In this document: positions 55,801 through 64,000 of the stretch, piece after piece
Layout of the letters: every line of letters starts with the position of its first letter
How positions within the stretch are numbered: position 1 is the stretch's first letter
From: Branchiostoma floridae
Lineage: Eukaryota; Chordata; Leptocardii; Amphioxiformes; Branchiostomatidae
Assembly (NCBI RefSeq): GCF_000003815.2
Contig: NC_049995.1
Span: 2,304,994-2,368,993, forward strand
Direction: 5' to 3'
Length of the DNA: 64,000 nt
The notes under the pieces: model-generated
What the model was told of the DNA's origin: nothing
The model's input: only the letters and a program-made list of their open reading frames with translations
Database searches by the model: none
Made by a program: the position numbers and the translations under genes

Positions 55801-58800
55801 AATTCATTTTCTTGCCCAGTATCCAAAATTTTCACTGACCATCACACATTTTTATCCGTTCTAAATTGAATTTCACATTTTTATGATTCTAGATTATGGT
55901 AGTTTGCTTCCTTATTTTGTTATGCTTACATAAATACAAAGATAGTTTATTTTTAAGTTTCAAAAGCTTAGTTAATGCAGTTTGCATAAATGTTGACTTC
56001 TGCTGGGTTTGAGGATTTTCTTGGTGCTGGTTTATTATATACTGTCTCGTGCTGAGTTTCTTCTTTTTTTTCTTTTTTCCTTATTTCTCCACTGCGTGGT
56101 TTCTGTTGGTGTGGGATTTTGTTGCAGACCACAACTATGGGTTACATGTACGGGCCTAATTTTACTTACGTGTAGGTAGCAGTCACTTCTGTTTCTGCAT
56201 GTGGTTCTTTCTACAGGTTCTTTTTTCTCAATTTTCTTTGTCAAACAGGGAGGGAAATGTTAGGGATGGAGGAGGAAGTATTGGGAAGGGGACGTACAAA
56301 AAAGTTGAATGAAACATAGATGAAAAAGTTCATTGTTCACCCCCCATAAGGCTTGTTTCTTTACTTTTTGACAACACCACAGGGGCAGAGATTTTCTTTT
56401 GTATATTTTGCTGTAACACATCTTGATTTTGTACCCTTTGTTTGATACTGCTACTAGTGCTACTTTTACTGCCCTCATCTTCACCTGTCTTTTTGCACCA
56501 TCAAGATCAATCTGCAATTTACATTAAAATTATCATAATTTACAAATAATTGGTCAATTTTTTAACCTCACCTTTTTGAAGTTCAATATATACAACGGAT
56601 AAGGAAAAATCAAATGTGGGTACTATTGTTACACTGATGTAATGTTTTGTACCAATACTTTCCACACATTCCCAACATCCTTCCTTCCCTGTCCCCAAAA
56701 GTGCAACTCTTTAAGTGAAATTGTTAATTCTGAACATGTTTTGAACTATTTTTACCACTTAACAGTTTAATGGTATGTGGAGATTAGTTTGTCCTGATAT
56801 ATGTCAGATTTGTAGTTTAGGATTCATTCATGTTTGCCATTTCTGTGCAATGAACTGCTCTGTATTCCATGTATAACTGTGCTGCATGAGTGTGTCTTTG
56901 TATGAGTGTATGTTTTGGAAATGCTTAGATAAAACAATGTTATTGTTTCTCCCTTCCTCTTCTTCAAACCAAATGTTTAAGAAAGAGATGTTGTGAGAAA
57001 CACTGCATTGTTTTATCAAATGTTACCAAGTCCCATCCTAACAGAGCAACGTTCAATTTATCCCAAAGGGATTTGATTTTGTGATTTTGGCAGAAAATTG
57101 CTCCAGATTTAATGCATTGATTTCAAAATGGATTTTGACAAGGATGAAGAAAGCTGAAGACTTTTTGCAGTTTACTTGAGATCTTAGACTAATTCTTTTG
57201 TTTCCGCCGTTTTCTTCCAGGCCAATGCCGTCGGGGTACGTTAAAGATGCTTTTTTAATAATAAAAATAACATTCATGTTTTACCACTCAGTTTCAGCAT
57301 GGCCTGAATGCTCTAATTTATATTTTCAATTTCTTTTTAGCCTTTTGTACGTCAATGTTTCAGACATGCTTGAAATATGTTTATGGACCAATACCAACAT
57401 TTTACTTGCATGAGTGAAAAAAGTTGCTATCATCTCTTAAAAGGCATGAAAAACTAATCAAACAGCATTGATTTTTGTCATATGTGCAATATTTTTTTAT
57501 AACACAGACCAACTAGTGTGCTAACAAATAAGATATTTTCTTTGTCAAATTTGGCATTAACATCTTTTGATTTGGATATGAGATTTACATGATATGATAA
57601 AGGTTGAACAAATGCAAAACGTAAACAGTATTGCAACTGTCTGGATGAGGCTTGCATGATCAACCTGGTTTTATGGATGACATCCTCTCTGGCAACTGTT
57701 TTATAGTAAATCATACACATGAATTTTTTATGTAATATGTGATCAGGCATTTACATTGTAGCAATGAAACTTAAAATGTATACGGACTGTTTTTACCTCA
57801 ATATTGGTATTAGCATTTTTCTTTTTGAATTTTGTGCTACAATACAAGATGATACAATACTTAGTTGATACAAGGAAGCAATCATTGCAGCATGCTATTT
57901 CCTATGTGTGGAAAAATGTAAGAAATTCTGAACTATTTTCATGATGTGACATTTTTCAACTACTGGTAGTACAGATCCAAAACTATTACAAAATCAATAC
58001 AGATGTCATCCACAAAATTAGGTTCATGGCTGGTATTGTTGTATGTATTCTGTGGAGGGCTGACATCAGGGTTCTAGCATGTGTATGGACCAACATGACG
58101 TAATTTGCATATATTCCAATTCTAAGAATTTACTTCTGGAGCAATATCCGATTGAATATATCAACCTCCAAACTGACCAAAAAATCCTTCTAATTACATG
58201 TGGTGTTCAAAGAAGATAGTTTCCTCATGGGTACCCTTAAGATACAAACTTTTCACCCTTCATTTTCAAAATCTCCTTACCATGGAAGGGCCAGGACTCT
58301 TGCCTGGTATCCAGTCGTATTATAACTCCTGAGTCTCTTCTGTCCTCTCCGCAAATACAGACAGAAGAGACAGGGAGCTATAATACTGCTGGATACCAGA
58401 CTACAAAGACTCTGTTTGATCAGTTCGCTGTCTTGCCATTACCATTATGCTAAAATTAAGTAAATTAAGATCCTTGCTAGAACCCTGACTGTTGTACGTA
58501 TTTGGTGGAGGGCTGACGTTGTGTGTCCCGCATGTGCCCTTTACTGAGCGTGTGTCGTGTTGTTTCTGACACGCCCAGGCCGGCATGATGTATGTTCTGC
58601 CTGAAGGTTTCCCTTTCTTTTTTGCCATCACTGACACGCAGAAGGGACGTAGGCTAACCTGGGTGAGGTATTAGCGTTGTATGTACCATACTTAACATCA
58701 ACTTCTGTGCATGGGTGTGTGTTCATGTGTCTCTCTTTCCTGTACGCTTTGTTGCAACAGATTCCAGTTGAATAACTTTGACCTGGACAAAAGAAAGTTC

Positions 58801-60457
58801 CAAACAACAAGAAGTTATCAGGAAAATCAGAATATTTCACATATGCACCGTTTGGTGTCTAGGGCAGTGCCCATCTCCATTTCTGTAGCCCTTGGGCCAC
58901 ACAGTAATACAAGGACTGCGACAGTGAACTAGTCCACTGTTTGTATACGTAGTGTGCGATAGTGCTCAGTAGAGAAAGTAGTGTGTTAAGTATTAAAATC
59001 TTGCAGAAAATTGCAATCATACTTTGTTGTAAGAATTTCAAAATTAACATGAAGAAATTAAGATGAAAATTATGTCTCTGTAATTTTTGTCAAAGACATT
59101 GATTCAAGGTCAAGGTCGCACAGAACAACTGGAATTTAGCTTTTCAACTTGGTCCAGTCTAGTTTTATGTGCTGTTCAACTGTTTATGGATTGGACCATG
59201 TTGAGAGTGGATTGTACTTTTTGTTTGGTGAATAAGGAACCGAAGGTGCTTTAACATCAACATGGTGTTTTGCATGGTGTTTTGCTGGGTTTTGGTGGTA
59301 TTTGTATAGAGAAAGTTTAGCTTGCTCAACAAGTATTTATGTATATATCTTGTGAAGTTTTTATTGTCTGAAAGTGTAGAAATACTGTCCAGAAATGGTG
59401 AAGAGAGGTTTGACTTCGAATTTTGGATTAAAAAAAGGACATGTATTTAGGACTCTTTTGACAAATCTTTGGTTCCTTACAATGTTTACACGTCGTATAA
59501 TAATCTTTGTCTGGTGTCACTTCTTTCTGCATGGATCCGTGATAAACCTCAGAACTATGCAAATGCTAGCATGCCATGTGTTTGGTGATGCCTCAGGGGC
59601 TAGCCTAATAGTTTATAAATGTTTCTTTTGCAAGTCTAGTGTCTTTTTGTTGTCTAGTGTCTGTTTTTGTGTGTACTGTACAATGTAGCTTGTGTTTGTG
59701 ACTTATTGTCATTTAGGTAATATGCTTCATGAAGATCTGTATGAAATATACACATAGATGCACAGGTCATCAACAATCTTTACACTTATATCTTTTAGCT
59801 TTCTTTTGATAGTAAAAAATGTCTTTCAAAATTTCAAAATTCATTCTTTGACATGCTGGAAAAAGAGCCACCATTTTAGAAAAGGAAGCTTGTCATTCAG
59901 ATCTTAAATGGCCAATACAGTTACCGTTCAATAAAGCATGAAAGGATGCAAGAACACAGAAACGGTCGTCGTGAGTTTGTCTCCTCCAAACATCGTGATA
60001 GTTCCTTTGCTCTGAACTCTTCTATCAAAAAACAAAGAAGCATGTCATACAGATCTTCATGGCCAATACAAACATTTAATAGAGCATGAACGGATGCAAG
60101 AACACAGAAACAGTCTTCGGTTGTTTGACTTCCACAGTGATAGTTCCTGTGCTCTCAACTCTTCTGTATTTCCGCAGTCGAAAAGCAAAGAAAGCATGCA
60201 TGTCATACAGATCTTCCTGGCCAATACAAACCGTTAATAGAGCATGAATGGATGCAAGAACACAGAAACAGTTGTTTGACTCCCACAGTGATAGTTCCTT
60301 TGCTCTCAACTCTTCTGTATTTCCGCAGTCGAAAGTGACGTCGCCACGCGAGCCCAAGCCAACCTTCGAGGACGTTCTCAACAGCACGGCGAACGCAGAC
60401 AAGGAAGACGAGTCCCAAAACGCCCCCCCTCTTCCTGAAGAGAAGGTGCCCCTTTAA
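31866..60457 (+). CDS. TPD52-family protein (tumour protein D52-like)
   Basis: Plus-strand exons in one consistent frame: 31866-31926, 35031-35096, 47745-47881, 49513-49661, 51834-51893, 53102-53149, 54908-55009, 55366-55426, 60329-60457; 813 nt, 270 residues. The core matches the family: an acidic stretch and coiled coil (EQIRAELQK then TEEEIKTLRQVLASKE and LKRRLGI), then YKKTSETLSVAGQKT, SVSRKLGEVK, NSQSFKSFEEKVGST and the tail PTFEDVLNSTANA. Vertebrates have three or four such genes; the ending looks most like TPD52L1, but one amphioxus gene probably stands for all. Known family roles are in membrane traffic and dimerisation through the coiled coil, in the cytoplasm. The first coding exon chosen is the one at the bidirectional promoter; exons 43151-43196 and 46378-46768 are alternatives. 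All 5' exons end in phase 1. Confidence 0.9.
31927..35030 (+). other. TPD52-like intron with SINE fragments
   Basis: AT-rich intron. At 33200-33290 the minus strand reads GGGTTCGAATCCTGGGAGG after GCAGCCCGGATTC, a tRNA-like B-box fragment of a SINE. At 34325-34450 there is a diverged SINE of the 25.9-kb family. A perfect short palindrome, AAGGACGTTAACGTCCTT, lies near 34674. No exon was recognised. Confidence 0.55.
35031..35096 (+). CDS. TPD52-like cassette exon, phase 1 to phase 1
   Basis: A 66-nt open segment preceded by a pyrimidine/GT-rich tract and GCGCAG and followed by GTAAGTAAGG, a strong donor. In the frame set by exon 1 it encodes DDVEFVPKYTPSYLNPAQ and a few more residues without a stop. 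Both ends are phase 1, so it can be skipped or included without frame change. I do not know an equivalent in vertebrate TPD52 proteins. Confidence 0.7.
36589..36956. mobile_element. hAT-like MITE with CAGGGCTCGAAAT ends
   Basis: Inverted ends CAGGGCTCGAAATAC and TGAATTTCGAGCCCTG, with many GTGCACCCA/TGGGTGCAC motifs in both orientations inside. CAGTG flanks both sides, but the duplication is not a clean 8 bp. A decayed partial copy (GTTGTGCACCCAAAAG, GTGCACCAGTGCAC) lies at about 38880-38960. Confidence 0.75.
38099..38180 (+). CDS. Candidate alternative exon of the TPD52-like gene
   Basis: GC-rich island in AT-rich intron. An ATG in strong context (GCCGCCATGC) opens 27 codons (MLVFPTLASNSSSGEGWSYL and on) ending in phase 1 before GTACGG, so it could join the common exon at 47745. 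Alternatively CTAG at 38116-38119 may be an acceptor of an internal phase-1 exon starting ASNSSSGEGW. The donor is not strong and no family similarity supports it. Confidence 0.38.
38181..38600. repeat. Tandem repeat, about 141-bp unit, three copies
   Basis: GGTCTCTTTAACTTTCCTAC recurs at 38185 and 38327, and GGTCTGTTTAACTTTCCTAC at 38468, spaced 142 and 141 bp. Each unit also holds GTGCAAAACATATTTTTAGA and CATGGACTACA. A weak foldback related to the GGTATCCAGC family follows at about 38600-38690 (CAGCTCCCAAGTCTTTTCT versus AGAAAAGACTTTGGAGCT). Confidence 0.85.
39497..41391. mobile_element. hAT-like element with CAGGGTTCTAGCTAG ends
   Basis: Inverted ends CAGGGTTCTAGCTAG (39497-39511) and CTAGCTAGAACCCTG (41377-41391), with subterminal GAGCGTAGTGG and GCGTAGCGG motifs. 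GTATT flanks both sides. CAGGG ends are typical of the hAT superfamily. The interior of 1.9 kb has no frame longer than about 130 codons and no transposase I can recognise, so it is non-autonomous or decayed. It splits a local direct repeat (GTCAATAGACTGTTACAAAA, CCAAGCTTTGCAATTAAG). Confidence 0.72.
41961..42322. mobile_element. MITE with TTAGGCCACACC ends
   Basis: Long inverted ends: TTAGGCCACACCAAGCTAAT, TTCTTGGTTCACGGATTCGC and, at the right, CCGTGAACCAAGAAATTAAA, TTGGTGTGGCCTTAA. The interior is A/T-rich. The same ends bound a longer element at 50781-51690. Confidence 0.82.
43151..43196 (+). CDS. Candidate alternative first exon of the TPD52-like gene
   Basis: ATGGAGGAAGAAGGCATGGA opens a short frame (MEEEGMEQDHIYSVA) ending in phase 1 before GTAGGC. 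This is the same phase as the other two first exons, so it would splice in frame to 47745. Acidic short N-termini are common in TPD52 proteins. Evidence is limited to frame and signals. Confidence 0.42.
46378..46768 (+). CDS. Alternative first exon of the TPD52-like gene, TPD52-type N-terminus
   Basis: A 391-nt open segment starting MEGFEEDSFHIETLEIS and ending in phase 1 at CAAG before GTGAGG; joined to 47745 it gives a 358-residue isoform. Near its end it reads YASPFDFSTKGLYENYLFLM, which resembles the N-terminal part of vertebrate TPD52 (SPFDF followed by a conserved YL-L-P pattern). The first 80 residues are rich in S, K and E, with a possible basic patch (RTKKSPAKTPPSQEKK). A separate upstream promoter is implied. 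The length and position recall the long N-terminal isoform of human TPD52. The translated region after the donor is intron. Confidence 0.75.
47745..47881 (+). CDS. First common exon of the TPD52-like gene
   Basis: Acceptor TTTGTTGTTTCCAG, then DEHTYDNRDSAYSTPD, an acidic aspartate/proline stretch, and the start of the coiled coil (EQEKEQIRAELQK), donor GTCAGA. It enters in phase 1 and leaves in phase 0. All alternative 5' exons converge here. It is part of the gene entry above and is listed because it decides the frame of the upstream exons. Confidence 0.9.
48033..48460. mobile_element. Inverted-repeat element with AGCCTGTGTACCATCCGG ends
   Basis: Left AGCCTGTGTACCATCCGGAT and right TTTCCGGATGGTACCCAGGCT are inverted repeats; GTTCGCTTC and GAAGCGAAC continue inward. 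Frames inside show no recognisable protein. Lies in the intron after 47881. Confidence 0.65.
49699..50020. mobile_element. MITE with AAGCTAAGGGCACAACCC ends
   Basis: Left AAGCTAAGGGCACAACCC and right GGGTTGTGCCCTTAGCTT are perfect 18-bp inverted repeats; inward GTACGTGC and GCACGTAC continue the symmetry. Flanked by TA-rich target sequence. It lies 40 bp after the donor of exon 49513-49661. Confidence 0.85.
50781..51690. mobile_element. Element with TAGGCCACACC ends, carrying nested insertions
   Basis: Ends TAGGCCACACCGTTTTATTG and AATTGAAATGGTGTGGCCTA match the ends of the element at 41961-42322. Inside are a SINE 3' fragment (about 50890-51000, minus strand, ATCTCTATAGCCCTTAGACC) and a complete hAT-like MITE (51284-51624). 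The order of nesting dates the MITE as younger. Confidence 0.65.
51284..51624. mobile_element. hAT-like MITE with perfect 8-bp target-site duplication
   Basis: Ends CAGGGCTTTAGCCAGC and GCTGGCTAGACCCCTG; inside, TTTTTTTCCGTCAGCCAATT and several TTTCCGTCA motifs. TCTTAGAG is repeated exactly on both sides (51276-51283 and 51625-51632), the length typical of hAT elements. 341 bp and non-coding. Sister copy at 54313-54631. Confidence 0.92.
51834..51893 (+). CDS. TPD52-like exon, first of a homologous pair
   Basis: 60 nt, phase 2 to phase 2, encoding FQKTNDKLVEWKEKMETSET. It resembles the exon at 53102-53149 and the start of the next one (YKKTSETL). In vertebrate TPD52L2 a similar segment (KTSEKLGEWNEKV) is present, so it corresponds to the alternatively used exon of that family. 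Confidence 0.85.
53102..53149 (+). CDS. TPD52-like exon, second of a homologous pair
   Basis: 48 nt, phase 2 to phase 2, encoding YQKSKENIEKVKTSET. Both this and the preceding exon end in TSET before GTGAGTG, and both start with a Y/F-Q-K pattern, so they probably arose by exon duplication. Either can be skipped without frame change. Confidence 0.82.
53338..53617 (-). mobile_element. tRNA-derived SINE, reverse copy
   Basis: Read on the minus strand it begins GGTGCAATGGCTGAGTGGGT, has a degenerate B-box (GAGTTCTTTCC), and ends CCAAGGGCTACAGAAATGGA and GATGCATGGGCAAC. Same family as 2835-3125 but older. Confidence 0.85.
54313..54631. mobile_element. hAT-like MITE, second copy, perfect 8-bp target-site duplication
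   Basis: Starts TAGGGCTCTAGCCAGC (one change in the first base) and ends GCTGGCTAGAGCCCTG. GGTGTGGT is repeated exactly at 54305-54312 and 54632-54639. The interior is closely similar to 51284-51624 (CACACGTTGTCAACAATCAT, GGATTTTTGTCCGTCAAGG). Confidence 0.92.
57221..57235 (+). CDS. Candidate 15-nt microexon of the TPD52-like gene
   Basis: A strong acceptor (CCGTTTTCTTCCAG) is followed by GCCAATGCCGTCGGG and the donor GTACGT. Phase 0 on both sides, it would insert ANAVG between SNLK (55426) and SKVT (60329) without frame change. There is no family evidence; microexons are easily mimicked by chance. Confidence 0.38.
58067..58487. mobile_element. CAGGGTTCTAGCA element with nested foldback
   Basis: Ends CAGGGTTCTAGCA and TTGCTAGAACCCTG are inverted repeats. 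At 58302-58397 a foldback of the GGTATCCAGC family is inserted (CCTGGTATCCAGTCGTATTA, TAATACTGCTGGATACC). The flanks are a host direct repeat (TGTGGAGGGCTGAC and TGGTGGAGGGCTGAC). Confidence 0.65.
58850..59000 (-). mobile_element. SINE 3' fragment, reverse
   Basis: Plus strand reads CCCATCTCCATTTCTGTAGC, CCTTGGGCCACACAGT and AGTGAACTAGTCCACTG, matching the 3' part of the 53.3-kb SINE in the same orientation. Truncated and diverged. Confidence 0.65.
59880..60328 (+). repeat. Three-fold tandem duplication reaching into the last TPD52-like splice acceptor
   Basis: The unit holds CATACAGATCTTC, GGCCAATACA, GGATGCAAGAACACAGAAAC and GATAGTTCCTTTGCTCT, then AACTCTTCTGTATTTCCGCAG. The intact acceptor copy CTGTATTTCCGCAGTCGAAA occurs at 60163-60182 and 60315-60334; only the second is followed by the real exon. 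A degraded third copy lies near 60020. Spacing is about 143-152 bp. Confidence 0.88.
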
Positions 60458-62030
60458 AACAGCACCAACAACATCCTCTCATATTCCATAGTCCAGTTAA
60501 TTAAAACCCAGCGTAGGATCACCGTGGGTTTGCTACTCCAAGATATGTATGTAAATTCAGTAAATATATTATTATGTATATGTATATCTTAAGGAAGAAA
60601 AATGAAAAATACGGACCTTACCGAGCTTTACAATTACTTTAAAGAAAACTTGGGGTAAGAAAAATGAGAAAAACGAGACTATTGGTAGTTATGACAGTTT
60701 GTCTTTAGAGCAAGTACAGTATTTTGGGGTAAGAAATATGATGAGGTGTTTTTTCTTGGGGACCGTACTGCAATTATTGCAAAACTTTAAGCTCAGTTAT
60801 GAGATAGGTAGTATCTTGTCAGAAGTGCACTATGCGGCAAGAGCACTAAAAAACTGTGTGACTGTTTATCTTTGGCTTTGTGGCATTGAATGCCCATGTA
60901 ATGATAGAAAATAAGCTAAGCACAATGTTAGTCTGTTAAGGGGAAGGATTAGAAAAGATAAGGAAAATGTTACGGAAAATCATTGAGGACTACTAATTAT
61001 TGGTTGTGGTATTTTCTGAGGTTTGGGTGGGCATTTCTGAGGGAGGGGGATGGGTTTGAAAAATGGTTCAGTTTATTCAATTTTGAACAATTTGAGGCTC
61101 GTAATGCTTCAGATACAACTACATGTATCTTGAATACCACAGTCTAGTAATATCATCATATGTGCTGCAATTGTGGTCAGTCTTTGGTGAGTTAAGGTTT
61201 CACCAAGCTTTAAAACCGAAGCAAAAGTTCTAATAGTACCATTCCTTCAGCCATGTTACAGTGAAGAACTTTCAAGTTATCGTGTGGTGTATGTTGCACT
61301 TGTATCGCTCAGACTTAGTGAAGGGCCACTGTGTTACTGTGGAAGGTTATGCAGTAGATTTATTGCTGTTCATGCGTACAAATATATTGGAAGATGCAAT
61401 GCAACATAGAGTTTGTCTTCATTTTTTGATGTGTCGTCTGCAATTCAGCTCTGCCACATGCTACCGAAATAGGTTAAGATGTTACGTACATGCTGGCCAA
61501 TGATTATACACTGTACTAGTTTGTTTGAACCTTTGTTTATTCAGGAAAGCTCAAATCGGCCTGCAGGCCACTTTTCATTAAGGTCATGAAGGAAGAGGTA
61601 TAAGGGTCAGACAAAGTACATCATAACAGAGATACAGTTTACATCACAAGTCCTAATGAGTCTTATAAGTCTATAAGTTGACTGACATAGATGATAAATT
61701 ATATAAAGACAAAGGCAAAGCACTGGTTTTTGCAATGCAAAACCTGTAATTATACAACCCTCATTTAATTTGTTGACATCTCAGTTGTTAATACTTACTA
61801 TGGATTAGCTTGAAAGTTGCAATCAAAGACTTTGACATCAACTATTCTTCCTAAGAATGCCTCCTTGTGACATTGTTGAGTACTGCACTACAGAAATAGG
61901 TTTGCGATATGCACACAGAGTTGGCATTCGAGGTGGCACGTTGTGAGAAAGTGGGAAAAAAGTATAACCCTACATTGAGCAAGCTATGTGTTTCCATATG
62001 TACATGTATGAGATATTTGCGAAAATAAAT
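60458..62030 (+). other. Probable 3' UTR of the TPD52-like gene
   Basis: AT-rich region after the stop. The first clear AATAAA on this strand that I noted is at 62024-62029. At about 61535-61640 there is a stretch (GTTTATTCAGGAAAGCTCAA, CGGCCTGCAGGCCACT) that looks like the 3' end of a dispersed repeat. No coding frame stands out. Confidence 0.45.
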
Positions 62031-62866
62031 AGTGAACATGCTATGTCCCTTGTTTGTTGTATTTTGTTGATTTTAGAGAAGCCGTTTTTATAAAAGTAAA
62101 TGCATTGTCTTATTGCTAATTTGGATTTTATCATGATATGATGACTTTGCATACAGTAAACATATATTATATGTTTCTTGTAGGCAAAGTTATATCCTGC
62201 ATTTTATTGAAAATATGTAACAAGAAAACTAGAGTTTGGAAACCATACCTCCATGAAATACAATTTAGTTTAATTATGCAAATGAATTCCACATTTACAT
62301 AATTTATGCCTGGATATGTATGCCTAACTTACACATGTCACAAGTATGAAATTCCTATCATTTACCACTCAGACAAATTATGGCAATTCTGCCCATATTA
62401 TGCAAAAGAGGTCTATATTTGCATAATAGGTAAAAACTAATTTTCATAATCGGTATATGCAAATGTTTCACTTGTATTAAGGCCCTATTATGGACGACAT
62501 GAATTATAGAATTTTTTTTATCAAGTATACAAATTAATTGAACACATCTGTGTAATTAGCATGTCATTGTGTATATCCCTGTTTAAACTTGAAAATATTT
62601 CTGTCCGTTTTCCTTTTGCTGAATCGGTTACTGTACAGGTTACTAGCTTTAGTTAAATGCAAAATTTGGTAATACAGGTAATCCGCAACTGGGCCTATAA
62701 AGATATACTGTAAAGACAGGATTGTAGGTTGTTGTTGACGGAACTGTTACAATACTCCACTTCTTCCCTCCAAAAGCCATCATTGATCTAAATCACGTGA
62801 TCAGGAAAACATCCAATGGGAGCGAAGTTCTCAATGACCGCGCGTAACTTGACTCTCTCGCCGATC

Positions 62867-62936
62867 TATAAATAAGTTTGGTCAGCGCAGACGACACCAA
62901 TACAGGAACGTTACTGGCCTTCAATCCTCCAAAACG
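62867..62936 (+). promoter_or_regulatory. TATA promoter and first exon of an unidentified right-hand gene
   Basis: TATAAATA at 62867-62874 is followed, about 25-30 bases on, by a probable start region (GTCAGCGCAGACGAC) and a short exon ending AAAACG before GTAAGTC (donor at 62937). Upstream are CACGTG (about 62795) and CCAATGGG (about 62813). Exon 1 has no ATG and is probably non-coding. The remaining 63 kb to 64 kb shows no exon I can identify. Confidence 0.55.
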
Positions 62937-64000
62937 GTAAGTCAAAACCTTTTGATATCTCAACTTTATCGTTAAAGAAGCCTGTACAACTTAGTAGTGA
63001 AACTCGGTGCTGTTGGTGAATGTTTTAGTGGTATTTGACAACATCCAAAGACAGAGAAAGACGATTTCTTTTCTAACGAAAATCGACAGACGGACTGCGT
63101 GTTAGTTTTTCCCGCAGGTGCGTTTAGACGGAGTGTTTGTCCGGTTTGCTTATGGAGTTCAAGTCTGTATTAAGTACTTTTGAGAGGATGTTTTCGCGGA
63201 TTTAGAGAAGAAAATCGCAACAACATGTTTTAGTATCACGTTCATCCTCATTCTTACGCGTATACGGTAAGAACACTCCTCCTCGTTTCCTATGGAAGGA
63301 ATTTGTATTAATTATGATTCATGGCCTTTAGGGCGCGGTCAGATATACCTTGGACTGTTTTTGTCATGGTAGGATTTTCAACGAGTTTTGTGAGACCAGA
63401 ACTGATTTTCAATTTAGACACGGATAAATACCTTACGATAAACTCGCGGCCGTCTAAAATAGCCTCAATTTTATGTCGTACAACAGACGTACGACACATT
63501 TTGACCCACCTATTAAGTAGACAAGACTTCCAGTGGCAGTGAAAAAAAAGAGTTTTCAGAAGTTTAGAAAGAAACTAGTTCTTATGTCAATTTTACAGTA
63601 TCACAAAAGGCCATTTTCTGTATGTCATGTTACCAGAGGATGCTATTACGTATTGCAGTGACATTATTCTCCAACTATTTCCGTACACACTGAAGTAAAA
63701 TGCACGCCACTGTGGAAGATATGCGTGTGCGTGGGACCACAGACCTCTATACACCTACGACTGTCTTGTTAGCTGTACTAATTGCAATTAGGCGAGCTTC
63801 CAAGACAAACACAGGAGTAGAAATGTTGTTGCAGAAACAAATGGATGTCGTAATAACCACATGAATGACGCATTTGATAAATATACATTTTGTATCATGA
63901 GCATGAGAAAATGATTGCTAAATGTTAACCCAGCACATATATAGAGCTAGAATTCGTCGATGAAGGTTAGACATCCAGGTAGAGACCGATACGCCAAAAA
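62937..64000 (+). other. Probable first intron of the right-hand gene
   Basis: No coding exon was recognised. The 73-codon frame at 63321-63542 has no splice context or family features. Confidence 0.4.

Noticed and set aside
58580-58607. Small exon GCCGGCATGATGTATGTTCT after CACGCCCAG
   Set aside because: Length not a multiple of three for the required phase 0 to 0, and the donor (GTTTCC) is poor.
63321-63542. 73-codon plus-strand frame
   Set aside because: No domain, no splice context linking it to the 62936 donor; length is within chance.
1-64000. CRISPR array, operon or bacterial features
   Set aside because: The tandem repeats have no spacer structure of 25-40 bp unique segments, and the genes have introns; the DNA is animal.

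Overview
The window looks like chordate genomic DNA, most likely a cephalochordate (Branchiostoma). It has AT-rich introns with GT-AG junctions, tRNA-derived SINEs, many small inverted-repeat transposons, and exons of conserved animal genes. No species was confirmed by any search. Assembly gaps (runs of N) lie at 718-819, 1878-1977, 14827-14926, 17415-17514, 19631-20208, 20919-21281, 21812-21911 and 47374-47473.

Left part (1-28.6 kb): a 75-bp minisatellite (1-1877) and a repeat-rich stretch lead into four paralogous genes for type II membrane collagen-stalk C-type lectins. Genes A (5402-9250) and B (11524-16477) are on the minus strand. Genes C (18002-22237) and D (23894-27585) are on the plus strand. 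This gives two tandem pairs, head to head around a CA/TA microsatellite at about 17.3-17.5 kb. Each gene is built from short phase-1 exons: N-terminus, cytoplasmic segment, transmembrane segment, helical neck, one collagen exon, one lectin-domain exon and a tiny terminal exon. Upstream of every copy lies a shared 137-153 bp tandem repeat; an orphan block of it at 3.77-4.2 kb marks a lost fifth copy. Beyond the 3' ends of A and B lie decayed copies of the last exon of the neighbouring gene SF3B6, so the duplicated unit once included part of SF3B6.

Middle (29.4-31.9 kb): SF3B6 (splicing factor p14, minus strand, 4 coding exons) contains in intron 2, on the opposite strand, a complete U6atac snRNA gene with TATA box and T6 terminator. 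SF3B6 and the next gene are divergent, with 404 bp between start codons; this interval holds a TCTCGCGAGA element and a TGACGTCA site.

Right part (31.9-60.5 kb): a long TPD52-family (tumour protein D52-like) gene on the plus strand. It has several phase-1 alternative 5' exons, one resembling the N-terminus of vertebrate TPD52, a common coiled-coil core, a pair of homologous small exons, and a last exon preceded by a tandem duplication of its own splice acceptor. Its introns carry SINEs, hAT-like elements (two with perfect 8-bp target-site duplications) and other inverted-repeat elements. At the right edge a TATA promoter and a first exon with a good splice donor (62867-62936) start another gene, whose coding part was not identified.

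Coding spans are given as whole-gene ranges with exon coordinates in the evidence. All exon boundaries come from reading frame, GT-AG junctions and comparison among paralogues or with remembered family sequences; no transcript data were available.
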